This document shows positions 59,357 through 64,000 of a stretch of DNA of 64,000 nucleotides, one piece after another. The stretch spans positions 1 to 64,000 of the forward strand of contig JANPLI010000055.1 of NCBI GenBank assembly GCA_031426455.1, written 5' to 3'. This DNA is from JANNMJ01 sp031426455 (GTDB lineage Bacteria; Bacteroidota; Bacteroidia; Cytophagales; Hymenobacteraceae). The notes below the pieces were generated by a model, which saw nothing but the letters and a program-made list of their open reading frames with translations, did no database searches and had not been told where the DNA came from. Each line of letters begins with the position of its first letter. Positions within the stretch are counted from its first letter, which is position 1. A program made the position numbers and the translations under genes.

Positions 59357-59890
59357 TTACCGTTTGTGCCAATCGCTCAGATCGCCTGTCCTCCACATAT
59401 CATTGTTATACCACATAACATCCGGCTGATTTTTAACTACATCAGGTCGCATCTTACGCTGAACAGGCGGTTCTTCTGGATGAAACCACTGATTGATCAG
59501 ACATACAGGGCGAAAGGGAACTAGCTTTTTTGCAGTGTTCAAAGGCGGCTGCCAAATGTAAATCAGGCAGTGTTCAACCCATTCAAGCAAATCACGAGTG
59601 TAGCCTATCGGATACACAATTTGGCCTATCCAAATTTCTTTAGTTTCAGGTCGAATTCCCTGATTGGTAGGATGTGAACCATTTGTTAAGCGCGATTTGA
59701 AAGATTTTTCGGTAATCCCAAAATACTTGACCCAGGCCTTCTTCTGGTACTTAGCACGACCTGTAACCATATACAGTCCGTTACTGCATTCAATCCTGCC
59801 CAGTTCTTCTATTTTGAACGGGCCGCGCCAATGAACAATTGTCACGTTTAAGGCGAACAGTTGCGGCATTTTACCTATAAAATTGTCCAT
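59357..59890 (-). CDS. Degenerate GIY-YIG-like nuclease protein
   Basis: A 177-residue protein in a stretch clearly AT-richer than its neighbours. Residues ~36-130 follow the GIY-YIG plan: GLYMV (for GIY), KYFGITEKSFKSRL (for YIG-T ... R), then DLLEWVEHCLIYIWQPPLN with the usual E and N of the fold. The second motif reads YFG rather than YIG, and the H after SHP may be part of the domain. It is likely a horizontally acquired nuclease or DNA-binding relative. It lies beside the end of the ribosomal operon, on the same strand. Confidence 0.65.
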   Translation of the reverse strand: MDNFIGKMPQLFALNVTIVHWRGPFKIEELGRIECSNGLYMVTGRAKYQKKAWVKYFGITEKSFKSRLTNGSHPTNQGIRPETKEIWIGQIVYPIGYTRDLLEWVEHCLIYIWQPPLNTAKKLVPFRPVCLINQWFHPEEPPVQRKMRPDVVKNQPDVMWYNNDMWRTGDLSDWHKR

Positions 59891-59924
59891 TTTGCCGGTT
59901 ATTTAGAAACGAATTTAAGACAAA

Positions 59925-59959
59925 AATGCCCACCGAAGCACAAAGCTTCGGTGGGCATT
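59925..59959 (-). terminator. Terminator of the ribosomal operon
   Basis: A 15-bp perfect stem (59925-59939 with 59945-59959), 5-nt loop, followed on the minus strand by TTTTTG. Ends the transcript after rplQ. Confidence 0.9.
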
Positions 59960-59984
59960 CTCTTTATTTAGCGTTACTGGCAGC

Positions 59985-60506
59985 TTACGCAGCCGGCGCG
60001 TCGGTCGTGGTGGCAGCAGCGGCATCGGCGGCTGGCGCTTCCGTGACGGTAGCGTCCGCAGCAGCGCCTTTACCGGAACTCCGGCGCGAACGACGGGTGC
60101 GGCCTTTAGCTTCCTGGGCTTCGGTGGCCGCCTCGACGGTGAAGTCGTTGTAGTCCACCAGCTCAATCACGCACAGGTCGGCATTGTCGCCGAGGCGCTT
60201 TTCGCCGAGCTTGATGATGCGGGTATAGCCGCCGGGGCGGTTGGCCACGCGGCCAGCCACATCGTCGAACAGCTCTTTCACCGACTCCTTGTTCATCAGG
60301 TAGCTGAACACGGTACGGCGCGAGTGCGTCGAGTCGGTTTTGGATTTATTGATCAGCGGCTCCACGAAGCCGCGCAGCGCGCGGGCTTTCGCCACGGTGG
60401 TCGAGATCCGCTTGTGCAGGATCAACGAGGAAGCCATATTCGACAGCAGCGCGCTGCGGTGCGAGGCCGTGCGGCCCAGGTGATTATTTTTTTTACCGTG
60501 ACGCAT
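59985..60506 (-). CDS. rplQ: 50S ribosomal protein L17
   Basis: A 173-residue L17. Core RTASHRSALLSNMASSLI and RVANRPGGYTRIIKLG are diagnostic. The last ~45 residues are an Ala/Thr/Arg-rich extension (GKTRRSRRSSGKGAAADATV-like and onward) absent from E. coli L17 but common in Bacteroidota. Last gene of the alpha operon; a strong terminator follows. Confidence 0.97.
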   Translation of the reverse strand: MRHGKKNNHLGRTASHRSALLSNMASSLILHKRISTTVAKARALRGFVEPLINKSKTDSTHSRRTVFSYLMNKESVKELFDDVAGRVANRPGGYTRIIKLGEKRLGDNADLCVIELVDYNDFTVEAATEAQEAKGRTRRSRRSSGKGAAADATVTEAPAADAAAATTTDAPAA

Positions 60507-60518
60507 AATGGTCTAAGC

Positions 60519-60630
60519 GGCAAGCCGTCAGCTTCAAGCTGCGAGCTGCGATGATTTTAAAAATGAACGACTGGCAAGCAAACGCTTCCGGCTGCCGTGC
60601 AGCTTGAAGCTTACCGCTTGCGGCTTCCCA
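60519..60630. repeat. AGC-phased period-7 inverted array in rpoA-rplQ spacer
   Basis: Left units AGCGGCA, AGCCGTC, AGCTTCA, AGCTGCG, AGCTGCG; right units with GCT at each seventh base (TGCAGCT, TGAAGCT, TACCGCT, TGCGGCT). The two halves are inverted copies around an AT-rich centre. The AGCCGTC-AGCTTCA-AGCGGCA heptads are shared with 32270-32325. Confidence 0.85.
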
Positions 60631-60631
60631 A

Positions 60632-61621
60632 TTAGTCTTGCTCCAGCCGATACTTGGCCACGTCCATTCCGAACGTCAGCCCTTTTTCGGCCACCAGATT
60701 TTCCAGCTCCGTCAGGCTCTTCTTGCCGAAGTTGCGGAATTTCATCATCTCCGACAGGTCGAGCTTCACCAGTTCGCCCAACGACTTCACTTCCGCCGCT
60801 TTCAGGCAGTTGTAAGCGCGCACCGACAGACCGAGGTCTTCCAGCGACGTTTTCAGCGTCTTGCGCATCGCCATCGTCTCTTCGTCCACGGCCAGCGTTT
60901 CCACCGGACGGGGCGCCTGAATCTGCATCGTCTGGTCCGAGAACAGCGAGAAGTGCTGAATCAGGATCGCGGCTGCGCCTTTCAGCGCTTCTTCCGGATG
61001 AATCGAGCCATCGGTCTGGATATCCAGCACGAGCTTCTCGTAGTCGGTTTTCTGCTCCACACGGGTGTTTTCCACCGCGTACTTGACGTTCTTGATCGGC
61101 GTGTAGATCGAGTCGATCGCAATAACACCGATCACGGAGTCGTTCGCCTTATTCTCTTCAGCCGGCACGTAGCCCCGGCCTTTGGCGATGGTCAGCTCCA
61201 GTTCCAGCGACTTGCTGGCGTCCAGATGGCAAATGATATGGTCCGGATTCAGCACCTCGAAGCCAATCATCGCCGCGTTGAAGTCGCGCGCCGTCAGCGT
61301 GTCTTTGCCGCTGACGCTAACCGTCACGCGGTCTTCCACGGCCTCGTTGATTTTCTTCAACCGCACCATCTTCAGGTTGAGGATGATTTCGGCCACATCC
61401 TCCACCACGCCCTCGATAGTTGAGAACTCGTGCAGCACCGTCGGAATCCGCACCGAAGTGAAGGCATATCCTTCGAGCGACGACAGCAGAATACGCCGCA
61501 GGGCGTTCCCAATCGTTACGCCGTAGCCCTTTTCGAGCGGCTTAAATTCAAACGTGCCACGAAAGTCGTCGGATTTCTCCATCACGACGCGGTCGGGCAT
61601 CTGGAAAGCTAAAATGGCCAT
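60632..61621 (-). CDS. rpoA: DNA-directed RNA polymerase subunit alpha
   Basis: A 329-residue alpha subunit. N-terminal assembly domain (GYGVTIGNALRRILLSSLEG), and a C-terminal domain (LGLSVRAYNCLKAAEVKSLG ... FRNFGKKSLTELENLV) that contacts UP elements and activators. The order rpsK-rpsD-rpoA-rplQ is standard. A 194-bp spacer with a hairpin separates it from rpsD. Confidence 0.98.
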   Translation of the reverse strand: MAILAFQMPDRVVMEKSDDFRGTFEFKPLEKGYGVTIGNALRRILLSSLEGYAFTSVRIPTVLHEFSTIEGVVEDVAEIILNLKMVRLKKINEAVEDRVTVSVSGKDTLTARDFNAAMIGFEVLNPDHIICHLDASKSLELELTIAKGRGYVPAEENKANDSVIGVIAIDSIYTPIKNVKYAVENTRVEQKTDYEKLVLDIQTDGSIHPEEALKGAAAILIQHFSLFSDQTMQIQAPRPVETLAVDEETMAMRKTLKTSLEDLGLSVRAYNCLKAAEVKSLGELVKLDLSEMMKFRNFGKKSLTELENLVAEKGLTFGMDVAKYRLEQD

Positions 61622-61645
61622 TTGCTAAAAGAAAGGTCTTGTTTA

Positions 61646-61745
61646 TTTTTTTGGTTTCTAGTTTATGGTTTACCGTTTTTAGTTGCTTGTTCGCGATTTA
61701 AACGAACGACCAAAAACTATAAACTACAAACCAAAAACATCTCTG
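61646..61745. repeat. Period-7 inverted array in rpsD-rpoA spacer
   Basis: Left units GGTTTCT, AGTTTAT, GGTTTAC, CGTTTTT and right units CAAAAAC, TATAAAC, TACAAAC, CAAAAAC are inverted heptads. A near-identical type occurs in the rpmJ-infA spacer. Confidence 0.8.
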
Positions 61746-61762
61746 CCCGAACATAACGCCGA

Positions 61763-61798
61763 CTCCGGCCCTTTCCACGCACGCAGAAAGGGCCGGAG
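61763..61798. terminator. Hairpin in rpsD-rpoA spacer
   Basis: A 13-bp stem (61763-61775 with 61786-61798) 18 bp after the rpsD stop. Looks like an internal terminator or attenuator within the ribosomal operon; no strong T-run follows on the minus strand. Confidence 0.5.
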
Positions 61799-61815
61799 CC
61801 GCGTCAGGGGCTTCC

Positions 61816-62421
61816 TTACTTCGAGTACAGTTCGACGATCAGCTGCTCCTGGATACGCTCCGGGATCTGATCGCGCGTCGGATACTGGTTCAGCCGACCG
61901 CTCATCTCGGACGTGTTCCATTCAAGCCACACGTAAGCGCGGGCGTTGCGGCCCGCCAGAGAGGTCGTGATGGCTTCCAGTGACTTCGATTTCTCGCGCA
62001 CCGCCACCACGTCGCCGGGCTTCAGGTGGTACGACGGAATGTTCACCACTTCGCCATTGACCGTGATGTGCTTGTGCAACACCAACTGACGGGCACCACG
62101 GCGCGTCGGCGACACGCCCAGGCGGTACACCGTATTGTCGAGGCGTGATTCAAGCAGGGCCAACAGGTTTTCACCCGTGATGCCCTTCTGACGGGCAGCC
62201 TTGTCGAACAGGTTGGCAAATTGCTTCTCAAGTACTCCGTAGATGTACTTGGCTTTCTGCTTTTCCATCAACTGGACGGCGTACTCCGACTGCTTCTTGC
62301 GGCGGCCGCGGCCGTGCATTCCCGGAGGATAAGCTTTCTTGGCGAGGGCCTTGCTCGGGCCGAAGATCGGCTCCCCGAAGCGACGGGCAATTTTGGATTT
62401 CGGGCCGGTATAACGTGCCAT
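61816..62421 (-). CDS. rpsD: 30S ribosomal protein S4
   Basis: A 201-residue S4 of the zinc-free type: MARYTGPKSKIARRFGEPIF start, S4 RNA-binding domain with LESRLDNTVYRLGVSPTRR and VREKSK. It binds the 5' domain of 16S rRNA and starts 30S assembly. Confidence 0.98.
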   Translation of the reverse strand: MARYTGPKSKIARRFGEPIFGPSKALAKKAYPPGMHGRGRRKKQSEYAVQLMEKQKAKYIYGVLEKQFANLFDKAARQKGITGENLLALLESRLDNTVYRLGVSPTRRGARQLVLHKHITVNGEVVNIPSYHLKPGDVVAVREKSKSLEAITTSLAGRNARAYVWLEWNTSEMSGRLNQYPTRDQIPERIQEQLIVELYSK

Positions 62422-62483
62422 TCTCCGAAACTCTTCTTTTTAATTCGATAACAACAAAACTCAGATGAAGCGCGAGGCGTGGA

Positions 62484-62879
62484 TTACACGCGGCGGCGCT
62501 TCGGCGGACGGCAGCCGTTGTGCGGCATCGGCGTCACGTCACGGATCACGGTCACCTCGATGCCCGCGTTCTGCACCGTACGGATCGCAGATTCGCGACC
62601 GGCGCCGGGGCCTTTTACGAACACCTCGCACTTACGCATCCCGGCCTCGTGGGCCACTTTAGCGCAGTCCGTTGCTGCCATCTGGGCAGCATATGGCGTG
62701 TTCTTTTTCGAGCCACGGAAGCCCATCTTGCCGGCTGAAGCCCACGAGATGACCTGCCCGTTGTTGTTGGTGATCGAAATGATAATATTATTGAAGCTGG
62801 ACTTGATGTGAACCTGACCGACAGGTTCCACCACCACCACGCGCTTCTTGGCTTTGTCTTTACGCTTTGCTTGGGCCAT
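62484..62879 (-). CDS. rpsK: 30S ribosomal protein S11
   Basis: A 131-residue S11. Start at 62879 (MAQAKRKDKAKKRVVVVEPV) replaces a longer frame. Diagnostic NNTIISITD-type strand (SSFNNIIISITNNNG), GFRGSKKNTPYAAQ and NGCRPPKRRRV end are present. Confidence 0.98.
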   Translation of the reverse strand: MAQAKRKDKAKKRVVVVEPVGQVHIKSSFNNIIISITNNNGQVISWASAGKMGFRGSKKNTPYAAQMAATDCAKVAHEAGMRKCEVFVKGPGAGRESAIRTVQNAGIEVTVIRDVTPMPHNGCRPPKRRRV

Positions 62880-62967
62880 TGGTCTGCTGTGCTGAATTTG
62901 AGCGGCGGCTAACGGCAATAGGTACTTCTCAGTAGCTATTGCCGCTGGCCGACAGTCGGTTTACGCC

Positions 62968-63345
62968 TTACTTGGTTGCCTTCTTCTTGTTGGCCACCGT
63001 CTTCCGCTTGCCCTTACGGGTTCGCGTGTTATTTTTCGTGCGTTGCCCACGCACCGGCAAGCCTTTGCGATGACGCAGACCGCGATAGCAGCCAATGTCC
63101 ATCAAACGCTTGATATTCAACTGTACCTCTGAGCGCAGCACTCCCTCCGTTTTGTGTTCGGCGGCGATAATATTCCGGACGGCAGTGGCTTCCGCCTCTG
63201 ACCATTCCTTCACTTTCTTGTCTTCGCTGATACCGGCCTTCTCCAGGATCGTCCCGGCAAGGTTCCGGCCGATGCCGAAGATGTACGTTAGCGAGATTAC
63301 ACCCCGTTTATTATCCGGGATATCAACACCTGCAATTCTAGCCAT
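62968..63345 (-). CDS. rpsM: 30S ribosomal protein S13
   Basis: A 125-residue S13: MARIAGVDIPDNKRGVISLT start, IGCYRGLRHRKGLPVRGQRT and the basic tail TRKGKRKTVANKKKATK. It forms the 30S side of the inter-subunit bridges to L5 and contacts P-site tRNA. Confidence 0.98.
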   Translation of the reverse strand: MARIAGVDIPDNKRGVISLTYIFGIGRNLAGTILEKAGISEDKKVKEWSEAEATAVRNIIAAEHKTEGVLRSEVQLNIKRLMDIGCYRGLRHRKGLPVRGQRTKNNTRTRKGKRKTVANKKKATK

Positions 63346-63365
63346 TTTACTCTTTGTGTGGGGAA

Positions 63366-63482
63366 CTACCCTTGACGTTGCTTGTAGCGGGGATTCTTCT
63401 TGTTGATCACGTAAAGTTTACCATTACGACGAACCAACTTGCAGTCCACGCTACGCTTTTTGATGGACGTTTTGACTTTCAT
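63366..63482 (-). CDS. rpmJ: 50S ribosomal protein L36
   Basis: A 38-residue protein, MKVKTSIKKRSVDCKLVRRN then GKLYVINKKNPRYKQRQG. It has the usual L36 order, but only one of the four zinc-ribbon cysteines (C14), as in the zinc-free form. Encoded between infA and rpsM in the standard order. Confidence 0.95.
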   Translation of the reverse strand: MKVKTSIKKRSVDCKLVRRNGKLYVINKKNPRYKQRQG

Positions 63483-63532
63483 CTTCGTACTGCTGCTTTT
63501 AAGCGGGCGGGAAAAAACCGCCTCACGGCGGG

Positions 63533-63601
63533 TAAAAGTTTATCGTTTACGGTTTCTGGTTTTTGGTTGCCCTTGTTTAACTAAAAACCACAAACCAAAA
63601 A
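63533..63601. repeat. Period-7 inverted array in rpmJ-infA spacer
   Basis: Units AGTTTAT, CGTTTAC, GGTTTCT, GGTTTTT, GGTTGCC on the left and CTAAAAA-CCACAAA-CCAAAAA on the right. The inverted halves pair with each other; the same type as 61646-61745. It begins right after the infA stop codon on the minus strand. Confidence 0.8.
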
Positions 63602-63820
63602 CTACTTGTATCGGTACACAATGCGCCCTTTGCTCAGGTCGTAGGGCGACATTTCCAGTTTCACCTTATCGCCGGGCAGAATTTTGATGTAGTGCATCCG
63701 CATCTTACCCGAGATGTGCGCAATCACCTGATGGCCGTTCTGCAATTCGACGCGGAACATCGCGTTGGAGAGGGCTTCCAGGATCGTTCCGTCCTGTTCA
63801 ATAGAATCGGTTTTCGGCAT
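63602..63820 (-). CDS. infA: Translation initiation factor IF-1
   Basis: A 72-residue OB-fold protein (MPKTDSIEQDGTILEALSNA ... SPYDLSKGRIVYRYK) that occupies the A site during initiation. Full length, with standard neighbours map and rpmJ. Confidence 0.98.
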   Translation of the reverse strand: MPKTDSIEQDGTILEALSNAMFRVELQNGHQVIAHISGKMRMHYIKILPGDKVKLEMSPYDLSKGRIVYRYK

Positions 63821-63845
63821 AAGTCGGCAGAGGAAGACGGAAACG

Positions 63846-64000
63846 CTAGACGTGCTGCGCTAAGGCTTGCTCGATGTACTCGAAAGAGGTTAAAATCTCG
63901 GCTTTTTCCTTGCGGATGACCACCGTATGTTCAAAATGAGCGGAAGGCTTGCGATCTTTTGTCCGGATTGTCCAGCCGTCCGGCTCCTGGACGACATTCT
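63846..64000 (-). CDS. map: Methionine aminopeptidase, C-terminal part
   Basis: Incomplete: the 5' part is beyond the window's right edge. The last ~51 codons encode DGWTIRTKDRKPSAHFEHTV, then VIRKEKAEILTSFEYIEQAL to a TAG. HFEHTV is the methionine aminopeptidase signature with a metal-ligand glutamate. It removes initiator methionine. Position between (secY) and infA is standard. Confidence 0.92.
   Translation of the reverse strand, partial: NVVQEPDGWTIRTKDRKPSAHFEHTVVIRKEKAEILTSFEYIEQALAQHV

Overview
The window reads as a chromosomal segment of a high-GC Bacteroidota bacterium of the Hymenobacter/Cytophagales type. The evidence is the type-A C-terminal (T9SS) sorting domains on five secreted proteins, TonB-dependent/OMP_b-brl, DUF5723-OmpA and PorT-like outer-membrane proteins, promoters of the TTTG - ~20 nt - TAnnTTTG form, weak or absent Shine-Dalgarno sequences, frequent GTG starts, and the end of the spc/alpha ribosomal operon in the order map-infA-rpmJ-rpsM-rpsK-rpsD-rpoA-rplQ. 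The species assignment is inference.

Layout. 1-1342: a complete IS256-family insertion sequence whose left end is the first base of the window. 1.4-13.7 kb: secreted and envelope proteins (T9SS alpha/beta-hydrolase, lipoprotein, LysM protein, Xaa-Pro aminopeptidase, 1-kDa-scale TonB-receptor-like barrel, M6-like metalloprotease with a repeat-rich C-terminal half, another T9SS protein). 14.0-16.3 kb: small accessory locus with two divergent two-gene units, one encoding a DUF6934 protein. 16.5-22.8 kb: housekeeping (TSUP permease, purE, purK, MarC, hemE, NlpC/P60, smpB, thioesterase). 23-32 kb: a hybrid-sensor-like histidine kinase converging on a NarL-type regulator, an intergenic array of four 47-bp hairpin repeats, and a 1589-residue FG-GAP/TIG/cadherin T9SS protein. 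32-40 kb: amidohydrolase, SDR, then an accessory stretch with a 21-bp-period repeat array, an internally duplicated helical protein, a membrane protein, a DUF3800 protein, a 53-bp repeat array and a displaced 3' end of mfd, followed by an alcohol dehydrogenase and a GNAT gene. 40-53 kb: mfd, PorT-like barrel, FabH, small secreted proteins, FAD oxidoreductase, phospholipase-C-like protein, DUF5723-TSP3-OmpA protein. 54-59.3 kb: MBL-fold enzyme, two YcxB-like paralogues around a RelE-type toxin-antitoxin pair and a duplicated acyl-CoA dehydrogenase 3' end. 59.3-64 kb: an AT-rich GIY-YIG-like gene and the ribosomal operon.

The strongest non-gene signals are: (i) a G12 homopolymer lying exactly inside the spacer of a consensus promoter (13783-13815), which predicts phase variation of a secreted protein; (ii) four tandem 47-bp units whose hairpin stems differ by compensatory changes (27048-27225); (iii) a family of intergenic arrays with period 7 or 8, often inverted, often beginning at stop codons and also present inside the ribosomal operon; (iv) two independent cases (mfd, acyl-CoA dehydrogenase) where a gene's 3' end, with its own stop codon, is duplicated downstream and separated from the intact gene by accessory genes; (v) an apparent in-frame palindromic insertion in Mfd; (vi) at least four GTG-initiated genes whose start sits 4 nt after the -7 box, suggesting leaderless transcripts.

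No rRNA, tRNA or CRISPR array was recognised. All homology statements are by eye; no database search was run.
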